64,000 nucleotides of DNA from Paenibacillus uliginis N3/975 (GTDB lineage: Bacteria; Bacillota; Bacilli; Paenibacillales; Paenibacillaceae), in contig NZ_LT840184.1 in NCBI RefSeq assembly GCF_900177425.1, positions 1,205,487-1,269,486 on the forward strand, read 5' to 3'. Position numbers and translations under genes: made by a program. How positions within the stretch are numbered: the first letter of the stretch is position 1; every line of letters starts with the position of its first letter. Under the pieces are notes generated by a model. The model saw only the letters and a program-made list of their open reading frames with translations, had not been told where the DNA came from and did no database searches. Below are positions 26,987-35,198 of the stretch, piece after piece.

Positions 26987-28042
26987 ATGATCGTCATTAC
27001 ATCTAATCAAATTCCAGAGGAACAATTCCGTCAAATTGTAGGAGAAATCGAGAAAGAAGGACTTCAAGTCCATGTCTCTAGAGGAGCTGACCACACAGTA
27101 ATCGGTCTCATCGGCAGTGTGAATCCAAAACTTTCAGAGCATCTTCGGCAAATGAAGGGTGTAAAGAATGTTGTTAAGATTACTAAATCCTATAAGCTGG
27201 CAAGCCGGGATTTCCATCCTGAAGACACAGTGATTGATATCAAAGGTGTCAAGATCGGAGGCGGCAATCTGGTTGTAATGGGCGGGCCTTGTGCGGTAGA
27301 ATCTGCAGAGCAGATTGATGAAATTGCCAAGCTGGTCAAAGCTGCTGGTGGTCAGGTGCTTCGAGGAGGCGCGTTTAAGCCTCGTACGGGACCTTACAGC
27401 TTTCAAGGTATTGGAGTGGAAGGTCTTATTATGATGGCTGAAGCGGGAGAAAGACATGGCCTGCTTACGATTACAGAAGTAATGACACCGGAATATGTGG
27501 ACGTCTGCGCAGAATATGCTGACATTTTGCAAGTAGGAACCCGAAATATGCAAAATTTCGATCTGCTGCGGAAGCTGGGCACCTGTGGCAAGCCGGTGCT
27601 GCTGAAGCGCGGGTTCAGCTCAACCTATGATGAATTCCTCAATGCAGCTGAATACATTCTTGCAGGCGGTAATCCGAATGTAATGTTGTGTGAGCGCGGA
27701 ATCCGAACATTCGAGACTTATACTCGTAATACACTTGATTTGTCTGCCATCCCTGCCCTGCAGCAGCTGAGTCATCTGCCGGTTATATCTGACCCTAGTC
27801 ACGGAACAGGCCGACGTGAGCTTGTTGAGCCTATGTCGAAGGCTTCCGTTGCAGCTGGTGCGGACGGACTTATCGTCGAAATGCATACCGATCCGGACAA
27901 TTCCATGACTGGTGACGGTGTTCAATCTCTGTTCCCGGACCAGTTCGCGGAGCTGCTTAAAGACCTGGAGAAACTTGCGCCTATCGTGGGAAAAACCTTT
28001 AACACCACTAAAGCTCCTGCTGCAGAATTCCAACGGGTTTAG
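26987..28042 (+). CDS. aroF: 3-deoxy-7-phosphoheptulonate (DAHP) synthase, ferredoxin-like-domain type
   Basis: A 351-aa enzyme condensing phosphoenolpyruvate and erythrose-4-phosphate, the first step of the shikimate pathway. The N-terminal ~70 residues (MIVITSNQIPEEQF...) form a ferredoxin-like/ACT-like regulatory domain, as in Thermotoga DAHP synthase, rather than the chorismate mutase domain of B. subtilis AroA. The barrel follows with GGPCAVES, LRGGAFKPRTGPYSFQG, QVGTRNMQNF, LLKRGF and SDPSHGTGRR. The ATG at 26987 has GAAGG 8 bases before it. The frame upstream to 26945 has no support. Feedback inhibition by Phe/Tyr is expected for the type. Confidence 0.93.
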   Translation: MIVITSNQIPEEQFRQIVGEIEKEGLQVHVSRGADHTVIGLIGSVNPKLSEHLRQMKGVKNVVKITKSYKLASRDFHPEDTVIDIKGVKIGGGNLVVMGGPCAVESAEQIDEIAKLVKAAGGQVLRGGAFKPRTGPYSFQGIGVEGLIMMAEAGERHGLLTITEVMTPEYVDVCAEYADILQVGTRNMQNFDLLRKLGTCGKPVLLKRGFSSTYDEFLNAAEYILAGGNPNVMLCERGIRTFETYTRNTLDLSAIPALQQLSHLPVISDPSHGTGRRELVEPMSKASVAAGADGLIVEMHTDPDNSMTGDGVQSLFPDQFAELLKDLEKLAPIVGKTFNTTKAPAAEFQRV

Positions 28043-28060
28043 GCCATACAGTTCAATAAA

Positions 28061-28088
28061 GGCGTCTTTCTTAGGAAAGGCGTTTTTT
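28061..28088 (+). terminator. Terminator after aroF
   Basis: CGTCTTTC, TTAG loop, GAAAGGCG, then TTTTTT. Confidence 0.75.
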
Positions 28089-28117
28089 ATTTGTGTGTAA
28101 GTATATATAGAATATTA

Positions 28118-28134
28118 TGTTATGTTATATAACA
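28118..28134. promoter_or_regulatory. GlnR/TnrA box upstream of glutamine synthetase
   Basis: TGTTATGTTATATAACA matches the 17-bp consensus TGTNA-N7-TNACA at every fixed position. Its centre is about 73 bases before the expected transcription start. GlnR and TnrA are the nitrogen regulators of Bacillales. Confidence 0.7.
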
Positions 28135-28162
28135 CGGATTCAGAAAATACCTTACATGAGTA

Positions 28163-28192
28163 TTGACGTTACGCATTATGGCAGAATATAAT
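28163..28192 (+). promoter_or_regulatory. Sigma-A promoter of glutamine synthetase
   Basis: TTGACG, 18-base spacer, TATAAT; start expected near 28199. Confidence 0.75.
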
Positions 28193-28270
28193 GACTGAAA
28201 AGAAATCAAAAGATGATGAACATTCACTAGTGATACTATGTTTAATGTTCGGAAATTAGGAGGAAGAGAC

Positions 28271-29695
28271 ATGTCGGCTGAAAATGTAATGAAGATGATT
28301 CAAGAGAACAACATTGAGTGGGTTGATTTTCGCTTTGTAGATTTGTCGGGACGTGCGCACCATATTACCCTGCCGGCATCCGAAGTGGATGAAGAAACGT
28401 TTGTAAACGGGGTAGCCTTTGACGGTTCATCCATTGCAGGCTTCCGGGGAATTGAAGAATCAGATATGGTTATGATGCCGGATCCGGAATCTTGCTACAT
28501 TGATCCTTTTACCGCGCATCCTACACTTAACATTATGAGCAATATTTATACACCAGATGGTGAAGCATATGAGCGTGATCCCCGTGGGATTGCAGCACGG
28601 GCAGAGCAATTTTTGCAGGACAGCGGCGTAGGTACGGCAGCGTTTTTTGCGCCAGAGTCTGAATTTTTCCTGTTTGACGATGTTCGTTATGAAAGCACGA
28701 TGAACAGCTCCAGCTATGTTGTTGAATCAGAAGAAGCGGCATGGAACACCAACCGTAAAGAAGAGGGCGGCAACCTGGGATTCAAGATTGGAGTCAAAGG
28801 AGGATACGTGCCAGTAGCTCCAGTTGACACACAGCAAGATATTCGCAGTGAAATGTGCCGCTTGCTGAACGAAGCTGGTCTTCGTGTAGAGCGTCATCAT
28901 CATGAGGTAGCGACGGCAGGTCAGGCAGAGATTAACTTCCGTTTTGATACCCTCAAAAAAACAGCGGACAATCTGTTGATTTACAAGTACATTGTTCACA
29001 ATACTGCACGTCAGTATGGTAAAACAGCTACCTTTATGCCAAAGCCGCTCTTCGGTGATAATGGCAGCGGGATGCATGTTCACCAGTCCATTTTCGATGG
29101 AGACACACCTCTCTTTTATGAAAAAGGCGCTTACGCCAATCTGAGCGAAATGGCCATGCATTATATCGGCGGTATTCTATATCATGCTCCAGCCCTGATC
29201 GCACTGACGAACCCTAGCACAAACTCCTTTAAGCGCCTTGTTCCAGGATATGAAGCTCCAGTTAACCTGGTATTCTCCAAAGGTAACCGTTCGGCAGCGA
29301 TCCGGATTCCAGTTGCGGCTGTAACGCCAAAGGGCTGCCGCATTGAGTTCCGTACTCCAGACTCCACCGCAAACCCATATCTGGCCTTCTCCGCTATGCT
29401 GATGGCTGGCCTTGACGGTATTAAGCGTAAGATTGATCCGGTAGCACTGGGCTATGGTCCGTTCGACAAGAACATTTACGAGCTGTCTGATGCTGAGAAA
29501 AAAGAAATCCGCAGCGTACCAGGCACACTGGATGAAGCGCTGGACGCACTGCAAGCTGACTATGAATTCTTGACTGAAGGCGGCGTGTTCACGAAGGAAT
29601 TCCTCGATAACTTTATTGAATTGAAGCGCGGTGAAGCCAAAGCAGTATCCATCCGGGTACATCCGCACGAATACTCGCTCTACTACGATATTTAA
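28271..29695 (+). CDS. glnA: Glutamine synthetase type I, beta-like
   Basis: A 474-aa enzyme making glutamine from glutamate, ammonia and ATP. Conserved parts: beta-grasp DFRFVDLSGRAHH, FDGSSIAGF, ESEFFLFDD, HHHEVATAGQAEIN, GSGMHVHQS, NPSTNSFKRLVPGYEAP and EFRTPDSTANPYLAF. At ~30 residues longer than the 443-444-aa GSI-alpha of Bacillus, it carries the beta-type insert. The region of the enterobacterial adenylylation tyrosine reads KNIYELSDAE, so a tyrosine is present, though adenylylation is not known in Firmicutes. There is no glnR beside it, so this is probably an extra synthetase under GlnR control. RBS TTAGGAGG; the upstream in-frame ATG at 28238 is not supported. Confidence 0.93.
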   Translation: MSAENVMKMIQENNIEWVDFRFVDLSGRAHHITLPASEVDEETFVNGVAFDGSSIAGFRGIEESDMVMMPDPESCYIDPFTAHPTLNIMSNIYTPDGEAYERDPRGIAARAEQFLQDSGVGTAAFFAPESEFFLFDDVRYESTMNSSSYVVESEEAAWNTNRKEEGGNLGFKIGVKGGYVPVAPVDTQQDIRSEMCRLLNEAGLRVERHHHEVATAGQAEINFRFDTLKKTADNLLIYKYIVHNTARQYGKTATFMPKPLFGDNGSGMHVHQSIFDGDTPLFYEKGAYANLSEMAMHYIGGILYHAPALIALTNPSTNSFKRLVPGYEAPVNLVFSKGNRSAAIRIPVAAVTPKGCRIEFRTPDSTANPYLAFSAMLMAGLDGIKRKIDPVALGYGPFDKNIYELSDAEKKEIRSVPGTLDEALDALQADYEFLTEGGVFTKEFLDNFIELKRGEAKAVSIRVHPHEYSLYYDI

Positions 29696-29715
29696 TACAA
29701 CATGTATGAACAGGA

Positions 29716-29753
29716 AATACGCCTGCGCATTAAGAGCGTAGGCGTATTTTTTT
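29716..29753 (+). terminator. Terminator after glnA
   Basis: AATACGCCT...AGGCGTATT stem followed by TTTTTT. Confidence 0.88.
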
Positions 29754-29771
29754 AGAGATAAGTAACTTATG

Positions 29772-29879
29772 TCAGTTAAATATTTTGATGATTAAACGTG
29801 GAATGTAGAATAAAACATCGGATACCAGGGTGATGATGTCGGCAAACCGTTCAAATTTGGTTCTTCCAAATTTCTTCAT
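29772..29879 (-). CDS. 35-aa basic amphipathic/membrane small protein
   Basis: A short gene in the glnA-serC gap. It encodes MKKFGRTKFERFADI, then a hydrophobic stretch (about 15-33) ending IKIFN. GAGGTGG lies 5 bases before the ATG, a strong site. The peptide is basic with one membrane-length hydrophobic segment broken by Pro-Arg (YIPRLII). I do not recognise the family. Its size and make-up would suit a small regulatory membrane protein or a type I toxin-like peptide, but there is no antisense RNA I can point to. Real translation is likely from the RBS; function is open. Confidence 0.6.
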   Translation of the reverse strand: MKKFGRTKFERFADIITLVSDVLFYIPRLIIKIFN

Positions 29880-30068
29880 TCTTCCACCTCGTTTTTTTGG
29901 GAAAAGTTTACTTAAGTTTATCACAAATTTGATTGGCTAGGTTTTAAAAGAATATTTAGAAAATATTTATATTTATCCTTAGGTAAAGTAACAAGTAATA
30001 TGATAAAACGAAGTTATTATCAATTTATTCCAATCTATATTTGTGTCTTTAAATAGAGAAAAAAGCAC

Positions 30069-30097
30069 TTGCTGCACTTCCGGATTGTTGCTATGAT
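30069..30097 (+). promoter_or_regulatory. Sigma-A promoter of serC
   Basis: TTGCTG, 17-base spacer, TATGAT; start expected near 30104, ~40 bases before serC. Confidence 0.7.
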
Positions 30098-30144
30098 AAG
30101 CGAAAATCTTTAGTGAGGTAGATAAAGAAAGGGTGGAGAGTCGT

Positions 30145-31233
30145 TTGAACAAAAGAGCTTATAATTTTAACGCAGGACCGGCCGCATTGCCGTTGGAAGT
30201 ACTGGAGCGGGCGCAGGCGGAATTTGTTGATTTTAGGGAGAGCGGCATGTCCATCATGGAAATGTCTCATCGTGGAGCCATTTATGAGTCGGTTCATAAG
30301 GAGGCGCAGGAGCGACTTTTAGCTCTACTCGGTAATCCTGATGGTTACAAGGTCTTGTTTCTACAAGGCGGAGCGAGTACCCAGTTCGCCATGATTCCGA
30401 TGAACTTCCTTGGTCAGGGACAGCAGGCCAACTATGTGATGACTGGGAGCTGGGCTGATAAAGCTTACAAAGAAGCGAAGTTGATCGGTGAGACACATAT
30501 CGCGGCATCATCTGAAGCTGACAATTACATGTCGCTACCTAAGCTGACTGATATTTCGTTATCTGACAATCCAGCTTACTTGCATATCACTTCCAATGAA
30601 ACGATTGGAGGAACTCAGTTCAAGCAGTTCCCAGATACCGGATCTGTACCTCTGATTTGCGATATGTCCAGTGACATCTTGAGCCGGCCGTTTGATATGA
30701 AACAGTTCGCTATGGTGTATGCCGGAGCTCAGAAAAACCTAGGTCCATCCGGGGTAACCGTTGTGATTGCAAAAGAAGATATGATTACAAGCTCGCCGAA
30801 GCATCTTCCAACGATGCTGCGTTACAGTACACATACAAGCAACGACTCGCTGTACAATACACCTCCATCTTTCGGGGTATATATGATTAATGAAGTTCTC
30901 AAATGGATTGAAGAACGCGGCGGTTTAGAGGGAATACGTGACCTGAACCGGGAAAAAGCGGCACTTCTCTATGATATGATCGACGGAAGTGAAGGCTTCT
31001 ATCGTGGCTGTGTGGATGCGGGCAACCGTTCTGACATGAACGTCACATTCCGTTTGGAATCGGAGGAGCTGGAAAAGGCATTCATTAAAGCCTCCGAGCA
31101 AGAAGGATTTGTTGGTCTTAAGGGCCACCGCAGTGTAGGGGGATTGCGAGCTTCGATTTATAATGCTGTTCCTTTGGAAAGCTGTAAAGCACTTGTTGAT
31201 TTTATGGGACATTTTAAGCGGACTCACGGATAA
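30145..31233 (+). CDS. serC: Phosphoserine aminotransferase SerC
   Basis: A 362-aa class V PLP aminotransferase turning 3-phosphohydroxypyruvate into phosphoserine (serine pathway; also acts in PLP synthesis). The N-terminus NFNAGPAALP, SIMEMSHRG and LQGGASTQF are typical; the PLP lysine is Lys197 (YAGAQKNLGPSG), and GHRSVGGLRASIYNA binds phosphate. The start is the TTG at 30145, with GGGTGG 8 bases before it; the GTG at 30133 lies inside that RBS. It is monocistronic, with a strong terminator. Confidence 0.93.
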   Translation: MNKRAYNFNAGPAALPLEVLERAQAEFVDFRESGMSIMEMSHRGAIYESVHKEAQERLLALLGNPDGYKVLFLQGGASTQFAMIPMNFLGQGQQANYVMTGSWADKAYKEAKLIGETHIAASSEADNYMSLPKLTDISLSDNPAYLHITSNETIGGTQFKQFPDTGSVPLICDMSSDILSRPFDMKQFAMVYAGAQKNLGPSGVTVVIAKEDMITSSPKHLPTMLRYSTHTSNDSLYNTPPSFGVYMINEVLKWIEERGGLEGIRDLNREKAALLYDMIDGSEGFYRGCVDAGNRSDMNVTFRLESEELEKAFIKASEQEGFVGLKGHRSVGGLRASIYNAVPLESCKALVDFMGHFKRTHG

Positions 31234-31245
31234 ATGCAAACTGAG

Positions 31246-31276
31246 GAACCTTCCGTCATGACGGAAGGTTCTTTTA
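31246..31276 (+). terminator. Terminator after serC
   Basis: GAACCTTCCGTC and GACGGAAGGTTC, a perfect 12-bp stem with AT loop, then TTTTA. Confidence 0.88.
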
Positions 31277-31348
31277 TGTGATTGCGATGAAATCTGATTT
31301 TTAAGTTATAATAGAAGAAAATAGATGAAAAGGGTGGATTGTTACAAC

Positions 31349-31813
31349 ATGGCATTACACATCGTACTCGTTGAGCCTGAAATACCGGCCAATACGGGAA
31401 ATATAGCTAGAACTTGCGCAGCAACCGGGACACATTTGCACTTGGTGCGGCCGTTGGGCTTTAATACGGACGATAAAACACTGAAGCGTGCGGGACTCGA
31501 TTATTGGTACGCTGTACACATCGAGTATCATGATTCATTTGAGGAGCTTAAGGAGCTTTATCCGGAGGGGCGATTCTTCTACGCATCGACCCAATCGGAT
31601 AAACGCTATACCGATATTGCTTATCAGGACGGTGACTTCCTCGTATTTGGTAAAGAGACGAAAGGTCTTCCTCCTGAGCTGCTGGCTGCGAATCCCGATC
31701 ACTGCATTCGTATGCCGATGACGGACAAGGTGCGTTCCTTGAACCTCTCCAATTCGGCAGCAATTGTCGTATTTGAGGCACTTCGCCAGCTGGATTTTCC
31801 GGATATGAATTAG
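31349..31813 (+). CDS. trmL: tRNA (cytidine/uridine-34-2'-O)-methyltransferase TrmL
   Basis: A 154-aa SPOUT methyltransferase modifying the wobble ribose of tRNA-Leu. The knot motifs are VEPEIPANTGNIARTC at the N-terminus, FGKETKGLPPE in the middle, and IRMPMTDKVRSLNLSNSAAI at the SAM-binding end. Length matches TrmL (CspR in Bacillus). The start ATG at 31349 lies after GGGTGG; the in-frame ATG at 31325 adds a non-conserved leader. Confidence 0.93.
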   Translation: MALHIVLVEPEIPANTGNIARTCAATGTHLHLVRPLGFNTDDKTLKRAGLDYWYAVHIEYHDSFEELKELYPEGRFFYASTQSDKRYTDIAYQDGDFLVFGKETKGLPPELLAANPDHCIRMPMTDKVRSLNLSNSAAIVVFEALRQLDFPDMN

Positions 31814-31911
31814 GAATAAATGTACTGTTATACACATTTTCTCAGACACGCTACCTATGATGATATTAAAGAAAAGTAAAAAAACAAATAATTTCTTAAA
31901 AACTAGCAGGA

Positions 31912-31941
31912 TTCGACAACTTTATATCGAACTATTATACT
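31912..31941 (+). promoter_or_regulatory. Candidate promoter of the AbrB-family gene
   Basis: TTCGAC, 18-base spacer, TATACT, ~70 bases before the start codon. Confidence 0.45.
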
Positions 31942-32011
31942 AGGCCCATTTTATCATATGACTGGGAATAATGCAGAAATTACTTGTTGAACGGAGAGGT
32001 GTATCATTGTT

Positions 32012-32266
32012 ATGAAACCTGCTGGTGTTGTACGTAAGGTGGATCAGCTGGGGAGAATCGTCCTGCCCAAATCACTGCGCAAGAGATATCAAATGAACGA
32101 GGGCGATCCTGTTGAAATTTTAGTCCAGGGTGACCATATTATTTTGGAACGCTATCGTCCTAAATGCGTATTTTGCGGATCCATGGATGGAGTAAGCGAG
32201 TTTAAAGAACGTTATATATGCGCACAATGCATGACCGAGATGAACCAGCTTCCGAAACATGCTTAA
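32012..32266 (+). CDS. AbrB-family DNA-binding regulator with zinc-ribbon-like tail
   Basis: An 84-aa transition-state-type regulator. The N-terminal swapped-hairpin domain (GVVRKVDQLGRIVLPKSLRK, then PVEILVQGDHIILERY) is that of AbrB/Abh/SpoVT. The C-terminal half has paired cysteines (CVFC at about 52-55 and CAQC at about 70-73), a likely zinc site that AbrB itself lacks. RBS GAGAGGTG, 10 bases before the ATG. The gene is monocistronic with a terminator. Targets unknown. Confidence 0.88.
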   Translation: MKPAGVVRKVDQLGRIVLPKSLRKRYQMNEGDPVEILVQGDHIILERYRPKCVFCGSMDGVSEFKERYICAQCMTEMNQLPKHA

Positions 32267-32280
32267 TGAAGTGCGATGGG

Positions 32281-32304
32281 GCGCCGCTATTGCGGTGCTT
32301 TTTT
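32281..32304 (+). terminator. Terminator after the AbrB-family gene
   Basis: GCGCCGC, TATT loop, GCGGTGC, then TTTTTT. Confidence 0.8.
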
Positions 32305-32321
32305 GTTTTGTTTAGTGCGGA

Positions 32322-32354
32322 CAAAAGAAAAAGCTTCCCCGATTTGAGGAAGCT
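32322..32354 (-). terminator. Reverse-strand terminator after the 34-aa gene
   Basis: Read on the minus strand: AGCTTCC...GGAAGCT followed by TTTTTCTTTT. Confidence 0.75.
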
Positions 32355-32359
32355 GCGCC

Positions 32360-32464
32360 TTACAGGCCTTTGGTTTTATCTTCATTGTACGATGCAGTCA
32401 AAATGCCGACCAAGTATAAGACAAGAACCAGAGTGACGATCCAAAAGGTTAAAGAGAAAGACAT
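32360..32464 (-). CDS. 34-aa single-pass membrane peptide
   Basis: A short gene with AGGAGGTGG 7 bases before the ATG and its own terminator. The peptide is MSFSLTFWIVTLVLVLYLVG followed by a charged tail (YDEDKTKGL): one membrane helix (about 6-25) and a short acidic/basic cytosolic end. I do not recognise a family. The RBS and dedicated terminator argue for a real gene. Confidence 0.7.
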   Translation of the reverse strand: MSFSLTFWIVTLVLVLYLVGILTASYNEDKTKGL

Positions 32465-32565
32465 TTAAGGCCACCTCCTGCTAAGCTATTTCTTATTATA
32501 CCCAGCCTTGGTGAAAAAATAAATGAGAATATGACGTATATCATAGATTTAGTGCGAAATTATGG

Positions 32566-33651
32566 TTACTTAAAAAATAAAAAGTGCGTTGGAACGGGTC
32601 GAAGTCTTCCATCGGAAGGCTTATTCACAACTCTGCCGTTTAGGATTAAGGAAGAGGAACCGCCTCCGTCCAGATTATAGGCGTCTTTCACACCCAGGTT
32701 GTACAGCTTGTTTTGCAACTCCTGTAAAGTTGCGCCTGACTTGCCTTTTTCATCATAACCTTCCGTCACGATAATGAGCAGTTGGTCGTCTTTATAGTTC
32801 GCGATGACGGTACGGGGGGCACGTGCTGGTGCCGTTTTCCATTTCTCGGGAATCGGCGTTTTTTTGCCGTTCTTAATCAATACAGGAACGAACGTAGCAC
32901 CGAACTTGGGATCCAGCTGGTCAAGCTGTTCTTGGCTCCAGAATTTGCCGCCGATCAGTTGGCCGGATTGATTAAGCCCCACGAAGGCCAGATCCTTGAA
33001 AGAGGGCTGAAATCCGGTTACATATTTGCCGTCGATGAACGTTGTGCTTAAGGGGTGTCTACCTCCGTTACCGTCGGCATAACCTCCTGCATTAATTCCG
33101 GCTACTGCACCATGGCGGGTAACCGCCTGTAACGTCGTTTCGGTAGAGCCGCTTTTCCCAGTGTCGTTTCCGAGCGACATGGCCATTGCGTTTGGATCGT
33201 TGAGCTTTACCTTCATGGCGTACCCGTGATACGATCCGGGATTAACTTTGAAGAGTTCGATGTTGATTCGGTCACTGCTGACTCTCTCCGTCGGGACACC
33301 CAGCTTGGCCGTAATCCTGCGGTTGTACACTCGTTCTGGCACTTCAGCCTGAGCCGTAGTATCCTTTAGGATACTGCTCATGGCTGCAGTCGTTTGCTGA
33401 TACAATCTGCCTGTTTTCTCAATGGAAGCAATGGTCTTGTCCACCGTGAGTGCAGCTTGATCCAGGCCTTGGACAATGTGGCCCGTTTCTTCCGATAACC
33501 CGGAGTCCGGGACATAAGCGGAAGTATCAAGCTCAAGACGTGGTGGTTCGGATAAAAGCCAAATGCAGAGCGAGGCGCCTATAAACGGCGCAAGGGCAAG
33601 CATGAACCACCGGTTGACTTGTTTGGGAGTCATGCGGGTCAATGTTTTCAC
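32566..33651 (-). CDS. Phosphodiester glycosidase (NAGPA-like) family, membrane-anchored
   Basis: A 361-aa protein with one N-terminal membrane helix (about 14-32) and a C-terminal NAGPA domain (about 155-361). Family marks: GINAGGYADGNG, DGKYVTGF, the RAPRTVIA strand and YNLDGGGSSSL near the end. The fold is named after the human phosphodiesterase that uncovers mannose-6-phosphate; bacterial members act on exopolysaccharide or wall glycan phosphodiesters. A ~70-residue helical region separates anchor and domain. It starts at GTG, with TGGAG 8 bases upstream, and overlaps the stop of the upstream gene by 4 bases (GTGA), so the two are coupled. Confidence 0.88.
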   Translation of the reverse strand: MKTLTRMTPKQVNRWFMLALAPFIGASLCIWLLSEPPRLELDTSAYVPDSGLSEETGHIVQGLDQAALTVDKTIASIEKTGRLYQQTTAAMSSILKDTTAQAEVPERVYNRRITAKLGVPTERVSSDRINIELFKVNPGSYHGYAMKVKLNDPNAMAMSLGNDTGKSGSTETTLQAVTRHGAVAGINAGGYADGNGGRHPLSTTFIDGKYVTGFQPSFKDLAFVGLNQSGQLIGGKFWSQEQLDQLDPKFGATFVPVLIKNGKKTPIPEKWKTAPARAPRTVIANYKDDQLLIIVTEGYDEKGKSGATLQELQNKLYNLGVKDAYNLDGGGSSSLILNGRVVNKPSDGRLRPVPTHFLFFK

Positions 33652-34061
33652 TTTAATAGCTCCATTTTTCGTTCAAGCTTGTTAAGCTGCTGTTTCACTT
33701 CGTTCAGCTGGCTGTACAGCTTATTGCTGTTGTCCGTCTTTCCGCTGGCCTGGTCCTTCGTAAACGTCAGCAGTTCATTGAAGGACTGCACCATACTCTG
33801 CATTTCGTTCATCTGCTCAGACAGCTCTGTAAAGCGGCTGTCATATTGGGCCTTTAGGGCCGCCATCTCTCTTTGGGTATCCTGCTGCAGCTGCGCTACC
33901 ATTTCTTTTTTTAAATGATTGCTGTATGAGTAGGCTCCAGCCACACCTAGCGCAATAAATATGATCCAAAACATCCAAAACCATCGTGCCTTTGGTCCTT
34001 TACGAGACGAAGTTTCCCGTGATGAATAAGGAGGTATTGTCTCTGTTTCCAGCGTTGGCAT
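33648..34061 (-). CDS. Membrane-anchored coiled-coil protein
   Basis: A 137-aa protein, family not recognised. A short cytosolic N-terminus (~25 residues, Thr/Ser/Pro-rich) leads into one membrane helix (about 29-48, WFWMFWIIFIALGVAGAY) and then an outside coiled coil (about 55-137) with heptads of Leu/Met and many Gln/Lys/Glu. AAGGAG lies 7 bases before the chosen ATG. It is translationally coupled to the phosphodiester glycosidase, whose own juxtamembrane part is also helical; the two may pair, but that is inference. Confidence 0.75.
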   Translation of the reverse strand: MPTLETETIPPYSSRETSSRKGPKARWFWMFWIIFIALGVAGAYSYSNHLKKEMVAQLQQDTQREMAALKAQYDSRFTELSEQMNEMQSMVQSFNELLTFTKDQASGKTDNSNKLYSQLNEVKQQLNKLERKMELLK

Positions 34062-34441
34062 CTCATCACTCCTTGCAATACCTATCATTTTTTCCAGTAA
34101 TCATTCTATCATGGTAAAAATAATTTCGCAAAGACGAAAAAACATCTATCAATTGTCAAAAATAGATTGCTTATAACGAGGAAAGTGGGATACAATCTGT
34201 ATAGATTTGTTTATCTAAAGAGATACATATAAGTCGTTTGCCATGCTGTCCTGCCTGGGTCTAAGTCTCTAGAATTATTTTCATCTTATGTCCAGTTCGA
34301 AAACGTCCGGCGGGGCTATAGAGCGGCAAACAACGACATTTCGCGTTTCGTATTTTGGATGCTGCAGCAGATTTCCTAAGAATAGCTGCGCTTAACTCTA
34401 CCAAGATATTAGCTTGTTTGAAATAGGGGGGTTAAAGGATC
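34062..34441 (+). promoter_or_regulatory. Promoter and long leader of the ComA-like gene
   Basis: TTGCTT (34167-34172), 18-base spacer, TACAAT (34191-34196) form a good sigma-A promoter. The start codon is ~245 bases further on. The leader has GC-rich stretches (GTCCGGCGGGGCTATAG, 34308-34324) and may fold, but I recognise no riboswitch class or ORF in it. Confidence 0.5.
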
Positions 34442-35098
34442 ATGAATCAGGTTTGGCGAGTAGTTATTGTGGGAAGTCATCCTACGAGTATGCTGGGAAC
34501 CAAATTGATTTTGGAAGAAGAGAAACAATTGAGTGTACTAGGGATGGTTTCTTCCTCTCAGGAAGGAATCAGGATGGTAGGAGAAATCGTGCCTGACCTC
34601 GTTTTGCTGGATTACCGGCTTCCGGACACAACTGCCGAAACCGTGCTGGAGCAGATGAAGCTTCTGTCACCGGAGTCTCATGTCATTATTATGACAGATA
34701 ATGACGGACTTTCATTGCTTCAAGCATTAATCAGCCGAGGAGCGAGTGGACTTTTATCGAAACAGGCGTCTCCTTTCCAGCTTATGCACATGATCGCAGG
34801 TCTGCGGGAAGGTGTCACAACGTTGCCGTTGGAATGGGTTAAGCAGGGTATTTGGCCGCTGACTGCCTCGGCAATGTCTGAAGGAGGTCTTCCACTTTCC
34901 GAGACGGAAACATTTATCATGGAGCGAATCGTTCAGGGGATTACCTATGATAAAATCGCTCTTGAAATTGAAGTGAGCCGGCGTTCGATAGACAATTATC
35001 TTCGCAAAATTTATGTGAAGCTAGGTGTAAGCACAAGAGCCCAAGCTATTGAGAAGTACGCGCTATATACGCACCAAGGACGTCAATTGTATGCTTAA
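34442..35098 (+). CDS. ComA-like orphan response regulator with altered receiver pocket
   Basis: A 218-aa NarL-type protein. The receiver starts VVIVGSHPTSMLGTKLILEE; the Mg2+-binding acidic pair (normally DD) is Gly11-Ser12. The acceptor Asp57 (VLLDYRLPD) and a Lys (LLSKQASP) remain. The C-terminal helix-turn-helix is YDKIALEIEVSRRSIDNYLR and KLGVSTRAQAI, close to competence regulator ComA (SKRSIEYSL). No kinase gene is adjacent. Without the acidic pair, normal phosphorylation is doubtful, so it may work unphosphorylated or through a partner protein. RBS GGGGGG. Confidence 0.85.
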   Translation: MNQVWRVVIVGSHPTSMLGTKLILEEEKQLSVLGMVSSSQEGIRMVGEIVPDLVLLDYRLPDTTAETVLEQMKLLSPESHVIIMTDNDGLSLLQALISRGASGLLSKQASPFQLMHMIAGLREGVTTLPLEWVKQGIWPLTASAMSEGGLPLSETETFIMERIVQGITYDKIALEIEVSRRSIDNYLRKIYVKLGVSTRAQAIEKYALYTHQGRQLYA

Positions 35099-35198
35099 AT
35101 AGCGACGTAAGTTATAATCGTGAAAGACTAGGAATACCTTAAAGAGGCTGACTAGAATTAAACCGAGGATTTGAAAACGGTTAGAAGGAGGGATTTCG

